NCBI GenBank assembly: GCA_013822735.1
Contig: PNKZ01000006.1
Coordinates: 53,809-117,808 of the forward strand
Source: Pirellula sp.
Lineage (GTDB): Bacteria > Planctomycetota > Planctomycetia > Pirellulales > PNKZ01
Reading direction: 5' to 3'
DNA: 64,000 nucleotides
In this document: piece after piece, positions 1 through 7,669 of the stretch
Position numbering within the stretch: position 1 is the stretch's first letter
How the letters are laid out: each line of letters begins with the position of its first letter
Position numbers and translations under genes: made by a program
The notes under the pieces: model-generated
Told to the model about the DNA's origin: nothing
Database searches by the model: none
What the model saw: only the letters and a program-made list of their open reading frames with translations

Positions 1-303
1 GTCGATATTCATCGCAAGCCGGGCTACGATCCCGTGGAGCTATTCGTCGACCCGAAGCTGCGCTTTCCCAAGGTTCGTGTCGCTCGACGTCTCGCACGAA
101 AGTTGCTCGGCTTCCGATACTACATGGACGTGATCGGGCTCGACCCGTCGATCGTGCGCGGAAGCCACGGTCGCTTGCCGGAACCCGGCCGTGAACAGAG
201 CGACGGGCCCGTTTTCATTTGCTCAAATCGAGCGTTTGCTCGCGATTCGTTGGCGATGACCGAGGTGAAGCAACTGTTGCTCGATTTGCAATTCGGGGGC
301 TAG
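1..303 (+). CDS. C-terminal end of an alkaline phosphatase-family / type I phosphodiesterase-like protein (partial)
   Basis: The frame is open from the first base and ends with TAG at 301-303, so only the last 100 residues are seen. It begins VDIHRKPGYDPVELFVDP; a C-terminus of this kind (D-I-H-R-K-P-G-Y-D-P) is what I associate with planctomycete alkaline phosphatase-superfamily proteins annotated as nucleotide pyrophosphatase or phosphodiesterase, where the His helps bind metal. None of the N-terminal catalytic region is in the window. The assignment rests on this short stretch and on memory of the family, so it is moderate at best. The gene ends 26 bases before the convergent hydrolase gene. 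Confidence 0.55.
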   Translation, partial: VDIHRKPGYDPVELFVDPKLRFPKVRVARRLARKLLGFRYYMDVIGLDPSIVRGSHGRLPEPGREQSDGPVFICSNRAFARDSLAMTEVKQLLLDLQFGG

Positions 304-329
304 AACGAGCAATTGACTACGTCTCTCGT

Positions 330-1496
330 TCAATCGTCGCGCACGATTCCCAGGTCTTCGTAGAGTGCTGTTAGCAGTGATTTGATCCGCTTCTGATGGC
401 GCACTTCGCCGCACGTGCCGTTCAGCACCAAGGCGATGCAAAGCCCGTGCTTCGGATCGGCAAATCCGACGGACGATTGCGAACCGCTATGGCCAAACGC
501 CGAATCGCTCGCGTGGCGTCCGTAGCCGTACGGCACCGTGTCGATTCCATAACGCCGATTGTTGGGAATGATTCCGAGTCCCCAATCGAGAGTATGGCGA
601 AATGTTTCGTCGAACATACCGACGCGCGAGCGAGCGGTAAGCAGTGCAACCGAGTCGGGCGTGAGCGTCTGAACTCCGTCGAGGGCTCCACCTGCCGAAA
701 GCATCTCATAGAGTTTCACAAGTTGCCGCATAGGGCCGTGCGCATTGCCGCCGGGAGCGCACGCCGACAATCCCGCCGGCATGCTCCACGGATGCGGTCT
801 TAATGTCGGTAGAGCGTCGCCGCGCGCCTCCGTATTCGCCATGATACCAAGTCGCGACCCGTACCCCTCGCGAACGGCCTCGGGCATGCCGATCCAGCAA
901 TCGACCATTCCCAAAGGCAAGAAGATTTGCTCGCGCACATAGTGTGAGAACGAATTGCCGCTCAACCGCGCCACGACCTCTCCCAACACATACCAACTTG
1001 TGTACGGGTGATATCCGGCCCGTTTCCCCGGCACCCACTCGCGCTCAAGCGGCGCCACGCAAAGCCTGCGGATGATTTCGTCCCAAGGGGTTGCAGCGTC
1101 CCCTAGATCGATAAAGCGAAATCCGCCGACATGCGTGAGCAGATGCTTGATTGTCACGCCTTGCTTTCCATTCGCGGCAAACTCGGGAATGTGCACCCCA
1201 ACCGGATCGTCGAGCTGTAGAAATCCGCGCTCGATCAACTGCATGATGGCGATTGCCGTGACCGGCTTTCCGGATGAGAGCCACAACATGAGCGTGTCGG
1301 TCTGCATCAAGCGTTCGCCGTCCTCCATCGAGCTAGGTCGGGCCAGCCCAATCGCGACGTCGCAGACAGGTTCGCCAAGTCGTGAAACCGCCAATTGAGC
1401 GCCGATGTGCAAACCGGCTCGCATCCCGTCGAAAATGGCCTGGGAAGCATGCGGAAAGGAGTCGGAAAACTCCGCAACCTGGAGAAAGTCGTTCAT
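330..1496 (-). CDS. Serine hydrolase of the beta-lactamase (class C / EstB-like) family
   Basis: 388 residues with the three active-site motifs of the penicillin-binding-protein-like serine hydrolases: S-S-G-K near residue 74 (SxxK nucleophile), Y-T-S in KRAGYHPYTSW (the YxN/YxS position), and H-S-G in FGHSGSQSS near the C-terminus (the KTG-equivalent box). No signal peptide is evident, which suggests an intracellular esterase, peptidase or D-aminopeptidase-type enzyme rather than a secreted lactamase. The length fits the family. It is transcribed away from the SorC-like gene, with a 246-base spacer between them. The substrate cannot be deduced. Confidence 0.85.
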   Translation of the reverse strand: MNDFLQVAEFSDSFPHASQAIFDGMRAGLHIGAQLAVSRLGEPVCDVAIGLARPSSMEDGERLMQTDTLMLWLSSGKPVTAIAIMQLIERGFLQLDDPVGVHIPEFAANGKQGVTIKHLLTHVGGFRFIDLGDAATPWDEIIRRLCVAPLEREWVPGKRAGYHPYTSWYVLGEVVARLSGNSFSHYVREQIFLPLGMVDCWIGMPEAVREGYGSRLGIMANTEARGDALPTLRPHPWSMPAGLSACAPGGNAHGPMRQLVKLYEMLSAGGALDGVQTLTPDSVALLTARSRVGMFDETFRHTLDWGLGIIPNNRRYGIDTVPYGYGRHASDSAFGHSGSQSSVGFADPKHGLCIALVLNGTCGEVRHQKRIKSLLTALYEDLGIVRDD

Positions 1497-1605
1497 CGAT
1501 ATTACCGCGGACTATGTCCCAAACTACGGCCGTCCGGCATTCTTGCGGAGCGGCCGACTTTCCCTGCCGATGATAACCGCGAGCAGGCGGAAACCTAGGG
1601 TAAAT

Positions 1606-1636
1606 TTGACATTCGAGCATTGGCTTCGGCTAGAAT
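1606..1636 (+). promoter_or_regulatory. Candidate sigma70 promoter for the SorC-like gene
   Basis: A perfect -35 box TTGACA (1606-1611) and a near-consensus -10 box TAGAAT (1631-1636), spaced 19 bases. The spacing is one to two bases longer than ideal. It lies about 105 bases upstream of the GTG start at 1743 and immediately before an operator-like palindrome. Confidence 0.5.
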
Positions 1637-1640
1637 GCCG

Positions 1641-1665
1641 AAACTGTGACGCAGTTCGACAGTTT
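1641..1665. promoter_or_regulatory. Operator-like nested palindrome
   Basis: AACTG (1642-1646) and CAGTT (1652-1656) form an inverted repeat with a 5-base centre. A second half-site CAGTTT (1660-1665) also pairs with AAACTG (1641-1646). It starts 5 bases after the candidate -10 box, so it covers the expected transcription start, where a repressor would act. Autoregulation by the adjacent SorC-like protein is an inference. Confidence 0.35.
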
Positions 1666-1742
1666 GTTTTCAACATCACTGTCCGCCTTCACTTCGCCGA
1701 GCCTCGCACGCCGTCGAAGCGAACTTCGTGAGGAGTCTCGCC

Positions 1743-2978
1743 GTGCCGCACCATCCCGAACTGGAAGGTTCGGTCCACGACCTGAGCGACGCATTGGTCT
1801 TCTCCGTCGCAACGCGTTGGATGACCGCGCAAGGCGACGATCAAAAAAAGCTCACCTCGACGATCGCACAATGGCTTGTTCGCGAACACGCCAACGAGCT
1901 GCCGTGGATCGATCTGCGTTGGAACGAGAAACGCCGTGTCGATTTGACGCGCTATCGCGTCTACAAAATTGTCCGAGAGGCCGTCGAGCGTGGATTTGTC
2001 CAATTGAATCCGCCGCAAGCCGTGCAGCGCGCCGAGGACATCTATAAGAAATACGGACTGAATTCGAAACGTAATGAGATTCGGGTCGTCGACGTCACGG
2101 AAGATGTCGTCAACGACATGGTGGCCCGGGCGACGGCGGAAACTGCCGTCAGCCTGATCAAAAAGCTCGTGGTGCAAAATGCCGCCGCTGCCAAAGCGGC
2201 CGGTAAGTCGGCGGCCGACGCGGAGCCGATTGGCATCGGTCTGGGAGCCGGCTACAGTTCATTGGCGGTGATCTCGTATCTCGCAAAGCTCTTAAAGACG
2301 CTCCCCGTCTATCCGAAACTTCGGCTTCATGCTCTGACGCCGACAATTCAAGATCCGATGCTGAGTCCGGTCACGTTTTTCCGCCTCTTCGACGCCGCCG
2401 ACCAGATCGAGTTCGTCGACCTACCGACGGCCGCGACGGTGCCGATGCGCGACTATGCCCGTTTAAAAGTGCAAGACGAAAATATCGAACGTGCGTTCGA
2501 GCTTCGACACAAAGTTCAATTGATCATCAGCAGCTTAGCGTGGTCGCGTGACCCGGACGGACTGATGCAGAACTATTTAAAGCACCACTCCCGAAAGCCG
2601 AAAGGCCTGGAGGCGGGGCGCTTCGTCGGCGACGTGCAGTACCTGCCGTACGACGACAACGGCCCGGTGCTGTTTCCCGACCAATCGGAAGCCGATGATC
2701 GAACCGGCGACGATAAAGAAAATTGGCGAGCCGTGACTCTGTTTGACTGGCCGGACCTGATAGCGTTTCACGACGCGGAGGAGGATACCCAATCCGCGCC
2801 GCAGCGGTACTTGGTCATTAGCGCCGCGCCTTGTCGGCGATGTTCGCGCAGCAAATGGCGTGCGATCGTACCGCTATTGAAGTCGATGCGGTTTTGGACA
2901 CATCTGGTAACGGACGACCTCACCGCGCGCGAACTTATTGAAGAACAAGATCTCCGACTGCCAAGGGGCGCCGATTAG
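1743..2978 (+). CDS. SorC/DeoR-like sugar-responsive transcriptional regulator
   Basis: 411 residues. The N-terminal 90 residues look like a winged-helix region (segment RYRVYKIVREAVERGFVQL). From about residue 150 on it resembles the SorC sugar-phosphate-binding domain: a glycine-rich loop IGIGLGAGYSS, an L-T-P strand turn, and a C-terminal VTDDLTARELIEE like the terminal helix of SorC/DeoR-type proteins. It therefore probably binds DNA in response to a phosphorylated sugar. The middle part (about 290-340) is acidic and variable. I chose GTG at 1743 because AGGAG lies 7 bases upstream; an in-frame GTG at 1728 would put that site inside the gene. It overlaps the convergent downstream gene by 4 bases. 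Confidence 0.65.
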   Translation: MPHHPELEGSVHDLSDALVFSVATRWMTAQGDDQKKLTSTIAQWLVREHANELPWIDLRWNEKRRVDLTRYRVYKIVREAVERGFVQLNPPQAVQRAEDIYKKYGLNSKRNEIRVVDVTEDVVNDMVARATAETAVSLIKKLVVQNAAAAKAAGKSAADAEPIGIGLGAGYSSLAVISYLAKLLKTLPVYPKLRLHALTPTIQDPMLSPVTFFRLFDAADQIEFVDLPTAATVPMRDYARLKVQDENIERAFELRHKVQLIISSLAWSRDPDGLMQNYLKHHSRKPKGLEAGRFVGDVQYLPYDDNGPVLFPDQSEADDRTGDDKENWRAVTLFDWPDLIAFHDAEEDTQSAPQRYLVISAAPCRRCSRSKWRAIVPLLKSMRFWTHLVTDDLTARELIEEQDLRLPRGAD

Positions 2979-3409
2979 GCGCCCGTAACGGCGGTGAGCC
3001 GATAAAGGCCTTCTGCTTGGTTGGCGCTACGGCGAACGCGCATGACCTTACGAATCGCTCGACGAACATCGACGGCACGTACAACATAGCTCGCCGTTGG
3101 ATATTCCGACTCGTAGCCTGCGCCTTTCACGATCGCGTCCGGATCGGCGGCATCCCACCCGACGATGACGCGTCGCATCGCCGCATCGTGTGCGTTGCCG
3201 AACAGCAGATTCTGCGAAGTCCAAGCAACGCGACTGGGACGATCGATCATTTGTCTTTCCGACAACCAGTGAAACAGGCACCCCTTCCCGTGACCGTCAA
3301 TGAAACGACCGCGAATAACGCGATCGGCCCTCAACGCCTTCCAAAGCGACTTTAGTCCCGAGGTGGGAATGGCGGCAAACACCAATTCTAAATCCTGTTG
3401 CTTGCTCAT
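2975..3409 (-). CDS. Hypothetical protein
   Basis: 144 residues, not recognised. The chain is basic and soluble, with no signal peptide or membrane helix; noticeable features are DGHGKGCLFHWLSERQ and a basic C-terminal helix (RRAIRKVMRVRRSA). The ATG at 3409 is preferred over the one at 3421 because GGAG sits 6 bases upstream of it. Its TAA stop shares bases with the TAG of the convergent SorC-like gene (the four-base overlap reads TTAG). No function is proposed. Confidence 0.6.
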   Translation of the reverse strand: MSKQQDLELVFAAIPTSGLKSLWKALRADRVIRGRFIDGHGKGCLFHWLSERQMIDRPSRVAWTSQNLLFGNAHDAAMRRVIVGWDAADPDAIVKGAGYESEYPTASYVVRAVDVRRAIRKVMRVRRSANQAEGLYRLTAVTGA

Positions 3410-3745
3410 GATTATCTCCATTTCGAATCGGATGGGTTGGCTGGTAGACGCGCTGTCATTTTGCGTCTCAAAGGAGCGATGACCTTCTATGCAAATGCCG
3501 TACGCAATGGCCGAAACTTCGCGGCAACATCCGCAATTGGTCGAAGTTCAACCGCCGTGACTCACGCTCGCACATTAGGGGCGAGCGGATTGTGCAATGC
3601 GTCGCGGATGGTCGATTTACGAAATTATTCCTGCCGGTCGTTCTGCAATCTTGCCGGTCAATTCTACGCGACGTGGAAACACTCCAAGTTGCGACAATTA
3701 CGCGAGTAAACACCCCTGCATGATTGGGCTTCAATTCTCGGTTGA
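3410..3745. other. Gene-free stretch
   Basis: 336 bases between two leftward genes. Short frames occur on both strands but none has protein-like composition or a Shine-Dalgarno site. A tRNA-Leu-like D-arm fragment near 3440 lacks the rest of a tRNA. I see no terminator or repeat here. Confidence 0.5.
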
Positions 3746-4555
3746 CTACGTGAGTTTACGGACCAGCCAATCAGCGACTGTTGGCGAAGTCTGCATTAGC
3801 GCAAAGACGATGCGGGCCTTCCAAGGGACAATCAACTCGCGGCGGCGACCTTCGCAGGCGGCGAGAATCTTAGCGGCGAGTTTCTCCGGCGGAATCCGAT
3901 TGGTTTTTACACCGCCCCCCGGCTTCCGCGCTTCCGGGGGCAGGTTCGCAAGTTCTTCGGGGCTTCGTACCCGATCGTCATCGCGCGCAATCGGCCCGGG
4001 ACAGACCAAAAGAACATTGAGTCCTTCCGGCTCCAATTCCAGGCGCAATTGCTGCGTATACGCTGTAAGCGCGAACTTCGAAGCCGGATAGGCGCCCAAC
4101 CATCGTGAAGCGGACTTACCCGACAACGACCCGATGTTCACTAAATGACCGCGCGACGCCAACAAGTGCGGCGCGGCGGCACGCGTCGTTCGCACGACGG
4201 CGAAGAGATTCAAGTCCACCATCGCTCGAAAGTCTTCGACCGTCGTATCCAAGATCGCTTTGCGCATCGACAGACCGGCGTTGTTCACTAATGCGTCAAG
4301 TCGACCGAACCGATCCATGGATTGTTGCACGAGATTGGAAACATCTTCGTCGCGCAAAACATCCGTCGGAATGCCGACCACGGCGCCGCTTGCGCCGAAC
4401 TTCTGCAACTTCGCTACCGCAGCTTCGAGCGGCCCTGCGGTGCGCGCCGCCAGTACGACGTTCGCACCCGCGCGTACAAGCGCCTCGGCAATGTGAAGCC
4501 CGAGTCCCCCGGATGCGCCCGTTAAGATCGCAGTCTTATTATTCCAGTACGTCAT
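3746..4555 (-). CDS. Short-chain dehydrogenase/reductase (SDR family)
   Basis: 269 residues, the usual size for a classical SDR. The N-terminal Rossmann motif TGASGGLG binds NAD(P), NNAG follows in the middle, and the catalytic set is Ser in NIGSLSG plus Y-P-A-S-K. AART after the second beta strand suggests an arginine available for the NADPH 2'-phosphate. A C-terminal extension with hydrophobic IVFALMQTSPTVADWLVRKL is typical of membrane-associated relatives. The ATG at 4555 begins MTYWNNKTAILTGAS, the standard start of the family; a longer frame to 4630 adds 25 low-complexity residues and is less likely. The substrate is unknown. Confidence 0.88.
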   Translation of the reverse strand: MTYWNNKTAILTGASGGLGLHIAEALVRAGANVVLAARTAGPLEAAVAKLQKFGASGAVVGIPTDVLRDEDVSNLVQQSMDRFGRLDALVNNAGLSMRKAILDTTVEDFRAMVDLNLFAVVRTTRAAAPHLLASRGHLVNIGSLSGKSASRWLGAYPASKFALTAYTQQLRLELEPEGLNVLLVCPGPIARDDDRVRSPEELANLPPEARKPGGGVKTNRIPPEKLAAKILAACEGRRRELIVPWKARIVFALMQTSPTVADWLVRKLT

Positions 4556-4631
4556 GGCTCTTGCAGATTGAGGGGACGGCAGTTTCACAAACGGTTGTTC
4601 GGCATTGCCGCTTCCCGGCGAAGCGTACAAA

Positions 4632-5156
4632 CTAGTGAACGACGAACTCCGTCACGGTCCATTCCAGATCTTGGTGGCGTCCGTAGATCTGATGTAAGTA
4701 GTGCTTCGGAAAGCCGTACTTGGGATCAAACTCGCAGCGCATATGAATACTGCCGGGCTCCACGCCGAATTTTTCTACGGCTCGCTCGCGATTGTCGAAA
4801 TCGGTCGAAAGCGTTTCAAACATTCCCGGCACAGTCCAAGGTTCCCACGTTCGCTCCTGACGCATAGGCGTACCGTTTCGCGTCATTCCGGTGGCCGCTC
4901 CCTTTCGAACGCTCACTTTCAACTCACCAGTCTGCCGTCCTGCAATTTTCACTGTGAGATCGTAATCGGCGGGTTGCGCTTTGCCCCAAACCAATTCTGC
5001 GGCCGCCAGATCGACAGGATGAATTTCCGGCAATCCGGGCAACAGCGACTTTAACCCCCAAAACGCAAGCCCGATGAACAATAAAGCGACGCCGGCCGCC
5101 CAGTATCGGAGCTTCGAAACACGCTTCGGCGAAGTTGAGTCTTGAGCGTCAGACAT
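4632..5156 (-). CDS. Membrane-anchored protein, DUF6174-like
   Basis: 174 residues: a basic N-terminus, one membrane segment (about residues 18-38, YWAAGVALLFIGLAFWGL), and an extracytoplasmic domain. That domain contains YDLTVKIAGRQTGELKVSVRKG, then a stretch like FETLSTDFDNRERAV and FDPKYGFPKHYLHQI, the arrangement I know from DUF6174-type proteins, which have a single domain of unknown role. The open frame continues far upstream to about 6206, but that part is antisense to pyruvate kinase; the ATG at 5156 precedes the hydrophobic anchor and is taken as the start. Confidence 0.6.
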   Translation of the reverse strand: MSDAQDSTSPKRVSKLRYWAAGVALLFIGLAFWGLKSLLPGLPEIHPVDLAAAELVWGKAQPADYDLTVKIAGRQTGELKVSVRKGAATGMTRNGTPMRQERTWEPWTVPGMFETLSTDFDNRERAVEKFGVEPGSIHMRCEFDPKYGFPKHYLHQIYGRHQDLEWTVTEFVVH

Positions 5157-5250
5157 GCAAGCGAATTGTAATGAAAATGCGGCGCACCATTTTCTCGATG
5201 TGTCGCAGACCGGAACAGGGCTCGTGCAAACGAACCTATATTCGATAAAG

Positions 5251-5256
5251 TATACT
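5251..5256 (+). promoter_or_regulatory. pyk: Possible -10 element upstream of pyk
   Basis: TATACT at 5251-5256, about 78 bases before the pyk ATG, inside a locally AT-rich patch of the divergent spacer. No convincing -35 box is seen at 16-18 bases, so this is a weak call. Confidence 0.25.
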
Positions 5257-5333
5257 CGCCGAGGCGTGCTCGTGAGACATCGAGACTTGCCGCTTCGTGT
5301 TGTTTGCTTGCCGTACTCCAACCATGAAGCGCC

Positions 5334-6788
5334 ATGAACAATCGACTTCCCGGTTTCCGAGCCAATACGAAAATCATCGCCACGGTGGGTCCCGCCTGCC
5401 GTGAAGAGGCTCAACTGGCGGCCCTGATCTCCGCCGGCGTCGATGTCTTCCGGCTGAACATGGCGCACGGTGAAATCCCGCAACACGAAGAGGTACTTCA
5501 CCGCGTCAGAAAGCTCAGCGCGGAGTCGAAGCATCCCGTCGCCGTGCTCGTGGACCTCGCCGGTCCTAAGATCCGTCTCGGTGAAATCCCCGGCGGCTCC
5601 TATGAGTGCGAACTCGGCCAAGAGTTTTATTTCATTCGCGAAGAGGAATCGAACGACCCGCGCCGACTCCCCTCGACCTATGATCGACTGGTCGACGAAC
5701 TCGAGGTCGGCGACCAAGTGATGCTGGCCGACGGCACCGTGAGCATGCTCGTCGAAGCGAAGTCGCGCGAGGGAGCAAAGTGCCGTTGCGTTCAAGCCGG
5801 GCTCATTCGTAGTCGCCAGGGGATCAACCTGCCGGGCGTAAAAGTCAGCCTGCCCGCCATGAGCGAGGAAGATAAGGAACATGCCGTTTGGGCGGCGAAA
5901 AACGGCGTCGACTTCGTGAGCCTGAGCTTCGTCCGTTCCCCCAAGGAAGTTCTTGAGCTCAAATGGCTCTTGGATTTTCACCGTTCCCCGGCCTTGGTAA
6001 TCGCGAAGATTGAAAAGCAAGAGGCGCTCGATCAATTGGAAGCGATTGTCGATGCGACGGATGGAATCATGGTCGCGCGCGGCGACTTGGGCGTAGAAAT
6101 CGACGTGGCGAAGATGCCGGTCGTGCAGAAGCGCATCATCGCGATGTGCCACCGCTATCAGAAGCCGGTGATCGTGGCGACCCAAATGTTGGACAGCATG
6201 CAACATTCGCCCCGTCCGACCCGCGCAGAAGTCACCGACATCGCCAACGCCATTCTCGACGGCTGCGACGCCTGCATGCTTTCCGGCGAAACGGCGGTGG
6301 GGGACTTTCCGACGGCGGCGGTCGAGATGATGAACCGCGTAGCATTAGCAACGGAGCCGCTGTTTGCCACCCGAGCAAAGCCGGATATGCCCGACATGCT
6401 TCCCGAAGGTCTAGAGAAAATCACGCACGGCGTGGTGCTCGGCGCGGCGAGCATCGCCAAACAACTTGACGCCAAGATGCTGATTGTGGTGAGCAACAGC
6501 GGCGTGACGGCTTTGGCCCTTTCGAAACACCGCAACCTCGTGCCGATCTTGGGCGTAAGCACGCGCGAGTCGACCATTCGGCAGATGTGTTTGTACTGGG
6601 GCGTGGTCCCGATGGTCGACGCTCCGACTACGGACAGCATCGAACTCATTCAGCACGTGCAGAAGTGGGGACTCGAGAACGGCAGTCTCGAGAACGGCGA
6701 TCACATCGTTCTGGTCGCGGGCATCGGCCTTGCTTCTAAGGGACATAACATGGTCCGCGTTCATACCGTCGGACAAGCCGCCGGTTAG
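5334..6788 (+). CDS. pyk: Pyruvate kinase
   Basis: 484 residues, full length. It converts phosphoenolpyruvate and ADP to pyruvate and ATP in the last step of glycolysis. Visible marks are KIIATVGPAC at the N-terminus, the substrate/Mg2+ segment IMVARGDLGVEI, VATQMLDSM and MLSGETAVGDFP, followed by the C-terminal allosteric-type domain (VVSNSGVTALALSKHR). The potassium site is altered: RLNMAHG (residues 40-46) has Ala where the usual RLNFSHG has Ser, DLAGPKIR (74-81) has Leu after Asp in place of Thr, and Lys79 stands where K+-dependent enzymes have Glu. That Lys is the known marker of K+-independent pyruvate kinases. No strong Shine-Dalgarno site is visible. Confidence 0.97.
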   Translation: MNNRLPGFRANTKIIATVGPACREEAQLAALISAGVDVFRLNMAHGEIPQHEEVLHRVRKLSAESKHPVAVLVDLAGPKIRLGEIPGGSYECELGQEFYFIREEESNDPRRLPSTYDRLVDELEVGDQVMLADGTVSMLVEAKSREGAKCRCVQAGLIRSRQGINLPGVKVSLPAMSEEDKEHAVWAAKNGVDFVSLSFVRSPKEVLELKWLLDFHRSPALVIAKIEKQEALDQLEAIVDATDGIMVARGDLGVEIDVAKMPVVQKRIIAMCHRYQKPVIVATQMLDSMQHSPRPTRAEVTDIANAILDGCDACMLSGETAVGDFPTAAVEMMNRVALATEPLFATRAKPDMPDMLPEGLEKITHGVVLGAASIAKQLDAKMLIVVSNSGVTALALSKHRNLVPILGVSTRESTIRQMCLYWGVVPMVDAPTTDSIELIQHVQKWGLENGSLENGDHIVLVAGIGLASKGHNMVRVHTVGQAAG

Positions 6789-6936
6789 CGCTGCCGGTAT
6801 TAGCGATCGTCACGACCGGTCGACGTCGTACGGGTTCCATGAAATTGTTGGAACTCGGAAGCCGATAGCTGCTAGAGCGTGCGTCCCGACGTCGGATCGG
6901 AATTCATCGACGCGCGGCCTTCGCTAAGGATTGCAC

Positions 6937-7299
6937 ATGCCGCTCGCTCGCTTCGTGTCGGGCCTCCTAGTCGCCGTCTTCGGCGTAACCGCTACGAGTG
7001 TTCAGGCCGACGATTGCTTTCGTCGAATGGGCGTCGGCTACAGTGCCGGCTACCATGCTCCGGCGCCGTTCACGCAATCGTCAACATGCGTCAAGCTTCC
7101 AGGCTGGTTATGCTGGAAAGGGGCCTGCTGCCATCCTGGTGCGACGACCACGGGATGTGATTGCGCACCTTGTGCTTCGCCCCCCAATGTTGGTTGCGCG
7201 CCCGGTTGCGGAATTCCGCTCCTTCGCTCCGGGGGAGGCTGTCCCCCGCCGTGCGGCTGCGGGCCTGTCCGTTGCCCGACGTGCCCCGGGCTCAATTAA
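6937..7299 (+). CDS. Small cysteine-rich secreted protein
   Basis: 120 residues, not recognised. Residues 1-24 are a clear Sec signal peptide (basic start, hydrophobic LLVAVFGVTA, cleavage after SVQA). The mature part carries about 15 cysteines with many Gly and Pro (for example WKGACCHPG, GCDCAPC, GCPPPCGCGP), suggesting a disulfide-stapled or metal-binding surface protein. The ATG at 6937 has AGGA 6 bases upstream; an in-frame TTG at 6931 is less likely. It has its own strong terminator (7474-7516), so it is probably transcribed alone or with pyk. Confidence 0.7.
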   Translation: MPLARFVSGLLVAVFGVTATSVQADDCFRRMGVGYSAGYHAPAPFTQSSTCVKLPGWLCWKGACCHPGATTTGCDCAPCASPPNVGCAPGCGIPLLRSGGGCPPPCGCGPVRCPTCPGLN

Positions 7300-7473
7300 G
7301 CCTCGATCTTGCCGGCTCGACGCGCTCGGTACGGTGTGAATTTACCGTTAGCATTTAGCGAGCCTTTGTCGCCGTTTGAGATTTAAGCACGGTCGCAGAA
7401 TCCATTGAAGTGACGACAAGACTGCGTCGATAGATCTATTAGACGCACGGCCGGCCGTCGCGTTTCAGGATAG

Positions 7474-7516
7474 AGGTCATGGCAAACCGACGGATCGGAT
7501 TGCCATGACCTTTTTT
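7474..7516 (+). terminator. Strong intrinsic terminator
   Basis: AGGTCATGGCAA (7474-7485) pairs perfectly over 12 bases with TTGCCATGACCT (7500-7511); the 14-base loop holds a further CCGA/TCGG pair. A run of six T follows (7511-7516). It ends rightward transcription from the Cys-rich gene. The rest of the 7300-7669 gap shows no gene; the segment just before 7670 is the leader of the ABC permease. Confidence 0.9.
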
Positions 7517-7669
7517 CATTTGGCGACCGCAAGCCAAGCAGATTCTCTATAGCGCATGGCTCGCGACTCGGGCGACCGGTTTCCGTCGCGCCGCGGTTCG
7601 TCTATCATAGCGCTTCGCACCCCCCGGCGCCGAAGCTATTGGCGCCCGACTTCTTGCGGAGCATCGTTG

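Noticed and set aside
3436..3480. tRNA-Leu-like D-arm (GGCTGGTAGACGCGCTG)
   Set aside because: No acceptor stem, anticodon stem or T-arm can be built around it; chance resemblance.
4632..6206. 524-codon minus-strand frame extending the DUF6174-like gene across pyk
   Set aside because: The part upstream of 5156 is antisense to pyruvate kinase; the protein starts sensibly at the ATG before its membrane anchor.
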